DNA of 64,000 nucleotides from Vreelandella jeotgali Hwa (GTDB lineage: Bacteria; Pseudomonadota; Gammaproteobacteria; Pseudomonadales; Halomonadaceae), in NCBI RefSeq assembly GCF_000334215.1, contig NZ_AMQY01000023.1:310001-374000 (forward strand), in the 5' to 3' direction. The position numbers and the translations under genes are program-made. The notes beneath the pieces were generated by a model. It saw nothing but the letters and a program-made list of their open reading frames with translations. It searched no databases and was not told the DNA's origin. Below are positions 34,746 through 43,837 of this stretch, piece after piece (positions within the stretch are counted from its first letter, which is position 1; each line of letters opens with the position of its first letter).

Positions 34746-36497
34746 TCACGAAACGGGCATCAGCGCCATCTGCACCCATTGCTGCCGAGCGGCCTGGCGC
34801 TGCTCATCGGTGGGATATGTTTCCGGCAGGCGCCAGCTCAGCCAGTCATCCGGCTGGCGGGAAAGGCTCATCAGCAGCGCCCGGGTTTGGCCCGGTGCCA
34901 GCCGCAGCAGGGTCGTCAACTGGCGCTGCCACTGCGCCCAGGGGGTCAGCTCCGCAATGGCGCACAGCACCGCCTGATACTCCGCCACGGTGATGGGTGC
35001 AGCGGAAAGCAGGCGCGGCAGATACCCGGTCAGCCCCTGGTGGGCGCGGTCGAACGATGCCCGGGGCCAGGCATCGCTGCCGTAGAGCGAGCTCAACACC
35101 TCAAGTGTCAGGCGGATCAACACCGGCTGCGCCGCGTCGGCCGTGGCGGCACGCAGCACATACGCCAGGCGATCGTTCCGGCCACGCTGGCAGGTCGCGT
35201 CGCGCAGCGTGGCCGTGTAAGACTTGGCGGCGGCGCTGGACTCAACGCACAGCGCCCACAGCCGCAAATCAGCCAGCATGCCTTCGTCCTGGCGGTCAGC
35301 GGGCAGCTCCCACTGCCACCGGGTATCGGCGCGGTGGTAGTGGACATCCTGCAGTTCGGCCGGCTGGCGCTTGCGGCGGCTGCGGCAGTGCCAGGCGCTC
35401 AGCGTGCGGCGGCACTCCCAGAGATCCGCCGGTGCGATGCCGCTTTCGGCCAGGCGCACCAGCGCGGTCAGGCCATGAAACGCGGCCTGGGCGGTGTAGC
35501 GACGGGACAGCACCTTGAGCACGCCGCCCAGCAGATCGGTTTCGCCGGCCTCGATGCGGCTCAGGGTTTCGCTGAGGGTGGCTTCATCCATGAAAAAGCG
35601 CGCCTGATGCAATAGCGGCGCGGGCACGCTGCCGTAGCAGTCCACGGCCTGGCCATTGGGCAAGGCTACTTCGTCCAGATAGCGGCAGTGGTGCAGCACC
35701 AGCTGGCGCGCCCGGTCCAGTGCCAGGCGTCGTAGCTGCGGCGTATGCAGCTGAACGTCATCCCAGCCGCCGGTCAGCGTCAGCGAAGCCGTGTTGCCGC
35801 GCAGCGTCACCTGGTAGCCGGCCTCTTCATCCTCGGCGGCCGATGAGCCAACGCTGAACAGTGCGCCGGCTCCCTGGACGTCGACCGCGCTCGGCGCCTT
35901 CAGTGCCAGCGATGCCAGCGCGCCGGTGTTATCCAGCCGGACTCGTGGCGGGCCATGAACCACGCAGCGCTCAAGTGGGCCGGCATCGGCCAGCAGCCAC
36001 TCTTCCGTCCCTGTCAGTTCCAGAGCGACGGGCAAAACGGTCGGATTCATCACCACCGCCAGGGAGCATTCGGCCTCTTGCCGCGACGCCAGGTCCGCCG
36101 TGTTGGCGTTCCGGCCCAGCAGTCGCGCACCGTGCCACGCTCGGTGGCGCGCCGCCAGGCGCAGCGTGCCCGCCTGCCAGTCGGCGTCCAGCTCGGCGAT
36201 GGCGCCGTGAATCTTTAGCGTCGGCGGCAGCTCAAGGTGAAACAGATGAATCACGGCGCCCTCCGCCAGCTCGGGCAGATAAATCTCACGCAGGGCCGGC
36301 AGCTGGCTGAGCTGTAAATGCAGAGCGTCCTGCGGGCCGCAGTCGCGCAGGTCGAGCACTTCCAGCCGTGAGTCTTCGTGAACATCCAGCGCGTGCAGTC
36401 CGGGCTCGGCAAGCGTTAGCCGACGGCCCGCATCGGCATGGCCGCAGGGGCCAAAAAGTGCCGTGCCGCCGTTGCTGTCCAGGTTCAGTGTGCCCAT
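34746..36497 (-). CDS. Unrecognised 583-aa protein with leucine-rich N-terminal half
   Basis: No family recognised. No signal peptide or TM is seen, so it is probably cytoplasmic. The first 330 residues consist of short hydrophobic steps at near-regular spacing (LHALDVHEDSRLEVLDLRDC, LSQLPALREIYLPEL, LRRLALDRARQLVLHHCRYL), suggesting a leucine-rich-repeat or beta-solenoid recognition scaffold. The C-terminal 250 residues are helical and Arg/Trp/Gln-rich. The ATG at 36497 has GGGAGG five bases before it. It is co-oriented with the MoxR gene and divergent from the two-AAA gene. It could be the target-recognition part of the system (inference). Confidence 0.75.
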   Translation of the reverse strand: MGTLNLDSNGGTALFGPCGHADAGRRLTLAEPGLHALDVHEDSRLEVLDLRDCGPQDALHLQLSQLPALREIYLPELAEGAVIHLFHLELPPTLKIHGAIAELDADWQAGTLRLAARHRAWHGARLLGRNANTADLASRQEAECSLAVVMNPTVLPVALELTGTEEWLLADAGPLERCVVHGPPRVRLDNTGALASLALKAPSAVDVQGAGALFSVGSSAAEDEEAGYQVTLRGNTASLTLTGGWDDVQLHTPQLRRLALDRARQLVLHHCRYLDEVALPNGQAVDCYGSVPAPLLHQARFFMDEATLSETLSRIEAGETDLLGGVLKVLSRRYTAQAAFHGLTALVRLAESGIAPADLWECRRTLSAWHCRSRRKRQPAELQDVHYHRADTRWQWELPADRQDEGMLADLRLWALCVESSAAAKSYTATLRDATCQRGRNDRLAYVLRAATADAAQPVLIRLTLEVLSSLYGSDAWPRASFDRAHQGLTGYLPRLLSAAPITVAEYQAVLCAIAELTPWAQWQRQLTTLLRLAPGQTRALLMSLSRQPDDWLSWRLPETYPTDEQRQAARQQWVQMALMPVS

Positions 36498-36544
36498 ATA
36501 GCCTCCCGTTGCTGATATCCTCGGCGTCCAGTCTGGGGCCGCTA

Positions 36545-36563
36545 TGCGACACATTGCGTCGCA
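36545..36563. promoter_or_regulatory. WYL-type palindrome, copy 2 (divergent promoter)
   Basis: TGCGACA-cattg-CGTCGCA, one mismatch from a perfect palindrome, with the same spacing as copies 1 and 3. It sits between divergent start codons at 36497 and 36608, so one site can serve both genes. Confidence 0.75.
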
Positions 36564-36607
36564 CGATGGCGATATCATGGGCTTATACCGCAATACAGGA
36601 GACGGCC

Positions 36608-38734
36608 ATGCAGTGGGGACAGATCATCGATATCAACACGGCGCCTGACAGCGAAGAGCCGCATAGTGCCGAGGAGCGCCTGTTTGCCCAGCTGACCTGT
36701 GTGCGCCTGGTGATATTTCTGGGCAGGAACAGCACGCTCGACGATGACGACTGGCACAACCTCCTGGCCTGGCTGGACATGCCCGTGCCCGAGGAAATCG
36801 CCGGCAGCCGCCGCCACGAGGACTACGCACCGCTGCTGAAACGCTGGTGGCGCGAGACGACCGCCGAGCTGTCGCCCGCCGAACCGATACGCTGCACCCT
36901 GGTCACTTTCTGCGAGCATCTGTCTGACCTGCTGCGGCTCGGCCCGCTGGAGCAATACCTGCTGACGCTGGCCTGGCTATGGCTGCGCCACCCGCAGATG
37001 AACCCGATTCTGGCCTGCGTGGAAGAAACCCGCGCCAAAAAACTCCTGGCGCAGATGACCGGCTACGGCAACGACGAGCTCGAACACTGCCTGCACGAAC
37101 GCAGCCGCCTGAAGCTGCTCGGCCTGCTGCGTGGCCAGCGCAGCAACAACACCTTCACGCTGCTGGACATGGACGACGTGCTCTCCGCCGGCCCGCTGCT
37201 GCGCGGCCTGGCGCCGCTGATCAATCACGATGCCGCGACGCTGTCTTCCCGGGGGCTGCGCGAACACCTGGCCCGGCACCTGATGAGCCTCTGCCCCCGG
37301 GAGCCTGTTGCCCACTTTGGCCTGGCCGATTTTGATGCGGTCCCCCTGCGTCAGCTGGCGGTGGATTACCTGCAAAAGGCGCTGAACCACCGCCAGCAAG
37401 GCGCCAATGTGCTGATTCACGGCGCGCCCGGTGTGGGCAAGACCGAGCTGGTCAAGGCGCTGGCCGCCCAGCTGAACGTCCCGCTTTACGGCGTGCCGGT
37501 GGTGGACAAGGACAACGAGGTGCTGACCCCGAGCAAACGCCTGAGCCGCTTTCAGGTCGTCCAGCAACTCATCGACCACCAGGCCGCGCTGGTGCTGTTT
37601 GACGAGATCGAAGACGTCATGCACGACGAAGACGCCCTGCCCAAGGGCTGGATGAACCAGCTGCTGGAACAGAACACGGCGCCGGGCATCTGGGTCAGCA
37701 ATAGCGTGGACTGGCTCGACCCGGCCTATCTGCGCCGCTTTGACCTGATTATTGAAGTGCAGGCCCAGACCGGCCAGCAGGCCCGGGCGCACTATCGCCA
37801 CCTGCTGCAAACGCTGCCGGTGACGCCCGACGGACGCCGCCAGCTGGCCGCCCAGCCGTGGATGACCCCGGCGACGGCTCAGCAGCTGTGCCGCCTGGGC
37901 ACGCTGTTCAATCCGCGCACGCCCCAGCGCAACGAACAGCACATCGATACCTTGATGAGCCACCGCCTGAATGCCCTGGGCGAAACCCACAGCGACGCCA
38001 TCGCCGCGCCTTCCGCGCCCGGCGGGCCCGCCATGCCCGACTATCGGCTTGAATGGCTGCATACCCGCCCGGGGCTGGAGAGCATTGTCGCGCGGCTTAC
38101 CCGCCGCCAGCGCGGGCGCCTCTGCCTACACGGTCTGCCCGGCAGCGGCAAGACGGCGCTGGCCCAACACCTGGCCGAACGCCTCGACCGCGAGCTGGTC
38201 ACCGCCCACGCCAGCAGCCTGATGGATAAATACGTCGGCGGCACCGAGGAAAAACTGGCGGCGCTGTTCCAGCAGGCCCGCCAACAAAACGCCGTGCTTC
38301 TGCTCGACGAGGTGGATACGCTACTGATGCAGCGCGACAACGGCATGCAAAGCTGGGAAATTTCCCACACCAACGAGCTGCTAGTGCAGATCGAAAACTT
38401 CGACGGCATTCTGCTGGCCACCACCAACCGCGTGGATAGCCTCGACCGCGCGGTGATGCGCCGCTTTGACCTCAAGGTCGAGTTCCTGCCGCTGCCCCCG
38501 GCGCCGCTGCGCGACCTACTCAAGGCCGTGCTGCCCGAACGCGATCACTCTCGCCTGGCGGCCCTGCCGGATGCCCAACTGGACCGCCGCCGCGTCACCC
38601 CGGGCAACGTCCGCACCGCGCTGGACCAGCTCGACCTGCGCGGCCTGCCCGTGCGCCTGAGTTCCCTGCTCGACGCGCTCATCCACGAAGAACGCGAACA
38701 GCACGGCAACCAGCGGCCCATAGGGTTTGTTTAA
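36608..38734 (+). CDS. Protein with two AAA ATPase domains
   Basis: 708-aa cytoplasmic ATPase. The N-terminal helical region (1-240) is unrecognised. AAA-1 has Walker A GAPGVGKTE (272-280), Walker B LVLFDEIED (329-337) and an Arg finger in LDPAYLRRFDL. AAA-2 has Walker A GLPGSGKTA (509-517), the pore-loop-like KYVGGTEEK, Walker B VLLLDEVDT and an Arg finger in DRAVMRRFDL, as in Vps4/FtsH-like unfoldases. Two intact domains suggest a protein-remodelling machine. It is divergent from the other three genes of the system. The ATG follows GGAGACGG. Confidence 0.9.
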   Translation: MQWGQIIDINTAPDSEEPHSAEERLFAQLTCVRLVIFLGRNSTLDDDDWHNLLAWLDMPVPEEIAGSRRHEDYAPLLKRWWRETTAELSPAEPIRCTLVTFCEHLSDLLRLGPLEQYLLTLAWLWLRHPQMNPILACVEETRAKKLLAQMTGYGNDELEHCLHERSRLKLLGLLRGQRSNNTFTLLDMDDVLSAGPLLRGLAPLINHDAATLSSRGLREHLARHLMSLCPREPVAHFGLADFDAVPLRQLAVDYLQKALNHRQQGANVLIHGAPGVGKTELVKALAAQLNVPLYGVPVVDKDNEVLTPSKRLSRFQVVQQLIDHQAALVLFDEIEDVMHDEDALPKGWMNQLLEQNTAPGIWVSNSVDWLDPAYLRRFDLIIEVQAQTGQQARAHYRHLLQTLPVTPDGRRQLAAQPWMTPATAQQLCRLGTLFNPRTPQRNEQHIDTLMSHRLNALGETHSDAIAAPSAPGGPAMPDYRLEWLHTRPGLESIVARLTRRQRGRLCLHGLPGSGKTALAQHLAERLDRELVTAHASSLMDKYVGGTEEKLAALFQQARQQNAVLLLDEVDTLLMQRDNGMQSWEISHTNELLVQIENFDGILLATTNRVDSLDRAVMRRFDLKVEFLPLPPAPLRDLLKAVLPERDHSRLAALPDAQLDRRRVTPGNVRTALDQLDLRGLPVRLSSLLDALIHEEREQHGNQRPIGFV

Positions 38735-38744
38735 CCCTCATAAC

Positions 38745-38919
38745 TCAAGCTTTTAACTGCTCGACCACCTGGCGGAAGCTGTTGAGCCCGGCCTCCAGGT
38801 TTTCGACGATATCGCTGGCCAGCTCATCCGGCTCCGGCAAATTGTCCAGATCGGTCAGGCTTTTGTCTTTCAGCCAAAAAATAGCTCCAGACACGGGAGA
38901 TAATCGCGGAAGTGCTCAT
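38745..38919 (-). pseudogene. hsdM: hsdM remnant: both ends joined by an internal deletion
   Basis: Only the extreme N- and C-termini of a type I methyltransferase subunit remain. The start MSTSAIISRVWS matches the usual HsdM opening. After about 36 bases the sequence jumps to WLKDKSLTDLDNLPEPDELA and ends FRQVVEQLKA, the usual HsdM C-terminus, now in a different frame. Some 1.4 kb or more has been lost at about 38884-38888. The ATG shares a base with the stop of the AlbA gene (TAATG), showing that this was a coupled operon. Confidence 0.8.
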
Positions 38920-40488
38920 TAATCGGTTTCCTTGAGGGCAAGCAGCTGCCTGCCCAGCGGGGTTAAGCGGTATTTTTGCGTAGGGCTGCGGGGAGAGTCC
39001 GGCTGGGTCATGGCGACCAGCTCGAGCGCCTGCGCAGGCAAGAGATAATTGCGGGTAAACGTCGGCCGGTGGCTTAACCGCAGCGCGTTCATCAGCGCTT
39101 TAGCCCCGAGTTCTTCCGTCTGCAAGACACGCAACAGCCGCATTACTTGATCGGTTACTTGGTCGGTTACTTGATCGGTTACTGGATCGCCGGATTGTGG
39201 AACCGCAGCGGCAGCGCTTGATGGCTTCTCCATGAACCCCGCATGCAGCGGCAGCCGTACCAGCATATAGCTGTGCTCGTCGTCCGCCTCAAATACCGGT
39301 GCGGGCGAGCCGTTGGCGCGCATGGCCCTCAGTATTTTGGGAATGCCGGTGGAGCGGCCTTCGGTCAGCTCCAGCTCCTTGAGAAACTCGCCGATACGGC
39401 GGTTGCGATAGCGGCGGCTGACCGCCCGGCCCGCCTGCAAGTCCTGCAGCCGAATGGAGCGATCCGGCCCGGGGAAGCTCAGCACCACCAGCTCTTCCGG
39501 CGTAATGCGTACCTCAATGGGTTCGCGGATCTCGTAGGAACGGTGATACACCGCATTCACCACGGCCTCTTCAATCGCCGCCAGCGGATAATTCCAGAAG
39601 CGCTCGGCCTCCGGCCGGTCAGGATGTTTTACCACCGCTTCCTGCACATGATGGGCGGCAATGTAGCTGAGCGATTCCCGGGTCATCCGGCCCAGCGGGC
39701 CGCGAAAAATCTTCTCTTCAAAGCGGTCGCCGCCGGCCCCGTCGGGGAAATAGACTACGTCGATTTGGGTTACCGGAAAAAAACCGCTCGGGGTGTTCGT
39801 TGAAAAACAGCAGCCCGACGTTTTTGGGCAACGCCATCTCGGCGGGGCCGCCCACCACGTTCATGCGCCGCCCAAGGGCTTCTCTGTCCAGCTCCCGCGA
39901 TTCGCTCGCCAGGCCGCTTTTGACCTGCTCGAGAAACTCACGCATCAGGTACGGCGAAAGATCCTCCAGGGTTGCCGTCTGCCGGTAGCGGTCGTCAAAG
40001 GGCACGGTGGCGGCCAGGCTCATCAGCTCGCGTTCGTTATCGCCTGCGGCCTTCACCGTGCTGGTGTGTTTGCGCAGGTAATAGGCCCATTCGGCCTTTT
40101 TATCGCTGAGGCTGGTTTTGGCCTTGTAGGGCCGGGTTTCACCGCCGGGGGCCCAAAGCACCAGAATCGTTTTGCCCTGAATATCGTAGGTGGCCGTCAA
40201 GGGGTGGAACGGCGGCGCAATGGCCGAGTGCCCCAGGTTCATCAGCTCTTTTTGTATGGCGTCGATCTGCTCGGGGGCAAGCCCTGCCGGCGGTAGCCGG
40301 GGCTGGCCATTTTGTTCCGCGACACCGATCACCACATAGCCGCCGCCAAGGTTATGAAAGTCGTTGGCGAAGGCGCAGAGCGTGCGCAAAATAGTCTCGG
40401 GGTTCCACCCGGCCTTGTACTCGATGCGCTCGTCTTCCACCGTGCGGCGGTGCAGCAGGTCATCAATGTTGATGGGCAGCTTAGGCAT
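38919..40488 (-). pseudogene. AlbA_2/Schlafen-type ATP-binding protein, frameshifted
   Basis: Companion gene often found inside type I R-M loci; it may modulate the system. From ATG at 40488 the reading frame holds MPKLPINIDDLLHRRTVEDE and the AlbA_2 core (EYKAGWNPETILRTLCAFAN, GGGYVVIGVAE) as far as FFNEHPERFF. There a run of seven T residues (coding strand; positions 39777-39783) shifts the frame. Removing one T restores PVTQIDVVYFPDGAGGDRF and continues through NYPLAAIEEAVVNAVYHRSY (HATPase-like) to the C-terminal winged helix. The repaired protein would have about 522 aa. It carries a VTDQ repeat near residue 410. Confidence 0.82.
39155..39190 (-). repeat. 12-bp in-frame tandem repeat (VTDQ)
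   Basis: Three consecutive 12-bp units of the type GGTTACTTGATC code for VTDQVTDQVTDQV in the AlbA-type gene. The units differ by one base or so. Copy-number change would stay in frame and alter a linker between domains. Confidence 0.7.
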
Positions 40489-41320
40489 GGCGGGCGACAC
40501 TCGTGCGCGACGCCTTGGCGCTGCATGTGGCGGCGGGCTTTTTATTCGCTGCTTTTTTGGCGGCTTGCTCTGCGGCCTGGCGTTCGGCCTTTTCCTGCTT
40601 GATGCGGGCCAGCAGCTCGCTAGCGGGCTTGTCGTTGGCATTTTTTGCCACAAGAAACAGGATATGCCGGGCACTTACCGGCTCCTTGAGCAGTCGATAG
40701 CTGGCGGTAATGGCGGTAAAAGTCTTGCCGGCGCCGGTGGCCATTTGCACCAAGGCACGGGGCCTGTCCTGCTTTAGCGATTCATCCAGGTGGGTAATGG
40801 CGTCGATCTGGCACTGGCGCAGGCCGTCGGTATTCAGCGGCGGCATGGCCTGCAAACGGCCGCGCAGGCTTTGCCTTTGCGCTCTTCATTTGGCAAGCGT
40901 TGCGGGCTGATGGAAATTGAACGCTTCGCGCGAGCGCGGGAAAGGGTCAAGCCCGTCGGTAAAGCGTGTGATTACCCCCGTGCTTTCATACACAAAGCGC
41001 AGTGGCTGACGGTTTGTTATCCACTTGAGAGCGGCATTGGCGTAACCCGACGATTGATCTTCCACGGTGGTGATTTTTTCACCCCAGGTGTCGGGCTTGG
41101 CCTCAATCACGCCAACGGGCTGCTTGTTAACAAAGAGAACGTAATCGGCCGGGCCAACTTCCGTCTGGTATTCGCGCACCGCCACGCCCAGACCGGCAGA
41201 AAAATCGATGCGTTTCTTGTCCTGCACCACCCAGCCTGCTTTTTCCAGCTGGGCATCGATGGCATCGCGGGATGTCTGCTCCGGCGTCTGGTTGGCCATG
41301 GTCATTCTTCCCTGAAGCAA
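40481..41320 (-). pseudogene. hsdR: hsdR remnant fused to the hsdS 3' end
   Basis: Begins as the type I restriction subunit: MANQTPEQTSRDAIDAQLEK with the N-terminal nuclease region (IDFSAGLGVAVREYQTEVG, VGVIEAKPDT). An in-frame TGA at 40886-40888 interrupts it. The same frame resumes with LQAMPPLNTDGLRQCQIDAI and the helicase Walker A ATGAGKTFTAI. After RHILFLV the sequence changes to NDKPASELLARIKQEKAE, which is the usual C-terminus of the specificity subunit HsdS. So the rest of hsdR and most of hsdS have been deleted. The end overlaps the AlbA gene start by eight bases. Confidence 0.8.
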
Positions 41321-41584
41321 AACGTGTACACGGTGCGACTATCGCGCAGGTTATCTTCCCCGCTTTATATACCAAAATAAAGCCACGGGCGGGATAAAAG
41401 CCGCTCCCACTTGCATACAGCCGTTTCGGTGCAGAATCAGGGTTGTGCCAGGCAGTTCTCCACCGGGTTGAACCCCTCTGGCGGATACGTCACCCTTTCT
41501 GCATCATGTCGGCGTTTTGTGTATGAATCGGCTGAATGGCCATCGCCGAGAAAACGCCATCCTTCATTCGACAAGAGCAGCGTA
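41321..41584. other. Divergent spacer between hsdR remnant and OmpA gene
   Basis: 264 bp. A half-site TGCGAC lies at about 41335, but the second half of the WYL palindrome is missing. No other motif was recognised. Confidence 0.4.
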
Positions 41585-42031
41585 ATGCAAAAACCGATGC
41601 GTGGCTGGGGCAAACGCCTGTCAGGGCTATTGATTCTGGCAGTGACCGCGGGCGCCTCACTGCTGTTCAACAGCATGGGGCAGGCGGAGCAACCAGCGGT
41701 TTATCACCTGGATTTTCGCCGTGGCGTCCAGCCGGGTGAGGGTGCCGACACCGAGCTGGCCCGGATCGTGCGCGACGCGGTAGCGCGTGACCAGGCGGCG
41801 ATTATTGTCACCGGCCATACCGGCACTCTGGGCGATACCCAGGCCAACCAGGCGCTGTCGGCGCGGCGTGCCCAGGTGATCGAGCAGCGCCTGACCGACG
41901 AAGGCGTGGACGCCGACCGCATTACCACCGGGGGTGTGGCCGGCGCCGAGCCGCTGGAGCGCCGCGATGACGAGAGCGACCGGGCCTATCAGCGCCGGCT
42001 TGCGCGGGTAGACGTGACGGTTCGCCCCTGA
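41585..42031 (+). CDS. OmpA-family peptidoglycan-associated protein
   Basis: 148-aa envelope protein. The N-terminal hydrophobic segment (residues 12-28) is a signal or anchor. It is followed by an OmpA-C-like domain: YHLDFRRGVQPGEGADTELARIV, IIVTGHTGTLGD and LSARRAQVIEQRL. The Arg near the end (LARVDVTV) fits peptidoglycan binding. The ribosome site is modest. It is the first gene of a six-gene run through telA and is 42 bp from the next start. Confidence 0.85.
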   Translation: MQKPMRGWGKRLSGLLILAVTAGASLLFNSMGQAEQPAVYHLDFRRGVQPGEGADTELARIVRDAVARDQAAIIVTGHTGTLGDTQANQALSARRAQVIEQRLTDEGVDADRITTGGVAGAEPLERRDDESDRAYQRRLARVDVTVRP

Positions 42032-42073
42032 CCGATGCCCTTCCCCCAACGACCAACGACGAGGATGCGAGCC

Positions 42074-43822
42074 ATGTTCGCCACACGACCCCTGACGGTG
42101 CTGGTCAACCTGCTGGTGGCAGGCACCGCCCTGGTTGCCGGCCCGGCGGCGGCAGCCGATGATGCCAAAGCCAACAACAAGCCTCTGGCGGACAGCCTGT
42201 CGCCGCGGGTGGAAGCCTGCCGCAGTGAAGACTCGCTTACCGTGCCGCTGCGGACATCGGGCGTTGATGTCGTGCCGCTGGCGGCAAACGGCTATGCCCT
42301 TGAGACTCAGGACGACAGTCCCTTTGCCGACGCGGGGCTGGACGTCACCCTGGTGCCGGAAAACGACATCGCCCGCCAGGTGCAGGATTACCTCTCATGC
42401 GACATGCCGATCATGCGCGGCACCCAGGGCATGATCAACGCCGTGGCCGATCTCACCGAGAACGACGAACGCACCCGGGTGGTGGGGCTTTACCAGCACG
42501 GCTTTTCCAACGGCGGCGATGCCCTGGTCGTGCGCCCCGGGATTGATAACCCGGCAGATCTGTCCGGCGCCACCCTCGTCACCCAGGCGCAGGGGCCGCA
42601 TCTGTCGTACATGAACCGTATTCTGGCCGATGCCCGCAAAACGCTTGAAGACGACGGCGGCACCTGGCAGGCACCGGATATCCGCTACACCGAGGACCTT
42701 CGCGGGCTGGGCGGCGATACCCCGGCCAGCGCCTTTCTCGACGATGCCGATATCGACGCGGCCTTCGTCATCGCGCCCGATGCCCGGGTGCTGACCAGCG
42801 ACGGCACCACCGGCACCGGCGCAGAGGGCTCGGTCAAGGGGGCGCAAACCCTGCTCTCCACCCGGTCAGCCAACCGCGTGATCTCCGAGGTCTACGTGGT
42901 GCGCGCGGACTACCTTGAAGCCAATCCCGACCAGGTGCGGCGTTTCGTCGATACTCTGTTCAGCACCGAGGAAAGCGTACGCGAGGACGTGGTCAAGCAA
43001 ATCATCGACTGGGGCGCCGTGGGTCAATATCTGCTCGACGACGCCGGCGCGACCCAGGCCGCCGAGCAGATGTGGGGCGACGTGGAAACCGCCGGCCTCC
43101 AGGGCAACATCGACTGGGCCAACCCTGACAAGCCGCGTTCGTGGAAGTCGATCAACGACGAGATTCAGAGCGGTCTGGTACGCCGCAACCTGATGCAAAG
43201 CGCCTACTCGCTCAAGCTGGCCGACCTGGACTACGCCAGCCTCGGCGATGACCTTTTCGACCAGCGCCGTGCCAGCCTGCCCGGCTTTGACAGCGACAAG
43301 ACCACCCAGGTGGTCGAGGATCTGAACGAGTCCGGCGATCTGGATCAAAAAGCATTGATCGACTTCGACATCCACTTCAAGCCCAACCAGACCGCCTTCC
43401 CGCCGGCTGAATACCGCCAGCAGTTCGAGCGCGTGGCCGAGCTGGCCTCAACCTACGGCGGCGCGGTAATCAGCGTGGAGGGGCACTCCGACCCGCTCAA
43501 CTACCTGCGGCAAAAGCACGACGGCGCCAGCCAGAGCAAACTGCGCTCGATCCGCCAGGCCACGCGCAACCTGTCGATGAACCGCGCGATTGCCGTGCGC
43601 GATGCGGTCATGGCGTTTGCCGACGACCAGGGCGAGGCGATGGATGAAAGCCAGTTCGTGACCCTGGGGCACGGCATCTCCGAACCCAAAACCGGCATGT
43701 GCGGCGGCGATCCCTGCCCGCCGGACACCGAGGCGGAATGGCTGTCCAACATGCGCGTCACCTTCCGCATGGTGAACGTCGAAGCCGAGGCCTCGTCGTT
43801 CACGCCGGCCAATTCCTGGTAA
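42074..43822 (+). CDS. Periplasmic substrate-binding protein fused to OmpA domain
   Basis: 582-aa exported protein: signal peptide to about residue 27 (GPAAAA-DD), then a type-II binding-protein fold like the NrtA/taurine/phosphonate SBPs (residues 45-390: GYALETQDDSPFADAGLDVTLV, ISEVYVVRADYLEANPDQVRRFVDTLFST). The C-terminal OmpA domain (about 430-565) has IDFDIHFKPNQTAFPPAEY, VEGHSDPLNYL and MNRAIAVRDAV. So a ligand sensor is tethered to peptidoglycan. There is no transporter gene nearby, which points to sensing rather than import. A start at 42065 is possible. Confidence 0.85.
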   Translation: MFATRPLTVLVNLLVAGTALVAGPAAAADDAKANNKPLADSLSPRVEACRSEDSLTVPLRTSGVDVVPLAANGYALETQDDSPFADAGLDVTLVPENDIARQVQDYLSCDMPIMRGTQGMINAVADLTENDERTRVVGLYQHGFSNGGDALVVRPGIDNPADLSGATLVTQAQGPHLSYMNRILADARKTLEDDGGTWQAPDIRYTEDLRGLGGDTPASAFLDDADIDAAFVIAPDARVLTSDGTTGTGAEGSVKGAQTLLSTRSANRVISEVYVVRADYLEANPDQVRRFVDTLFSTEESVREDVVKQIIDWGAVGQYLLDDAGATQAAEQMWGDVETAGLQGNIDWANPDKPRSWKSINDEIQSGLVRRNLMQSAYSLKLADLDYASLGDDLFDQRRASLPGFDSDKTTQVVEDLNESGDLDQKALIDFDIHFKPNQTAFPPAEYRQQFERVAELASTYGGAVISVEGHSDPLNYLRQKHDGASQSKLRSIRQATRNLSMNRAIAVRDAVMAFADDQGEAMDESQFVTLGHGISEPKTGMCGGDPCPPDTEAEWLSNMRVTFRMVNVEAEASSFTPANSW

Positions 43823-43837
43823 GCGGGAGAGTCTGCA

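Noticed and set aside
33124-34977. 617-codon plus-strand frame across the VWA and MoxR genes
   Set aside because: Runs against two genes with clear Walker and HExxH motifs; it has no recognisable domain of its own.
36977-38062. 361-codon frame opposite the two-AAA gene
   Set aside because: Antisense of a gene with two intact AAA domains; typical GC-rich shadow.
39155-39190. Short tandem repeats as a CRISPR array
   Set aside because: Only three 12-bp units, inside a coding frame, with no spacers or cas genes. No CRISPR array was found anywhere in the window.
41330-41350. Possible fourth WYL palindrome near hsdR (TGCGACT)
   Set aside because: Only one half-site fits; the second half at the required spacing does not match TGTCGCA.
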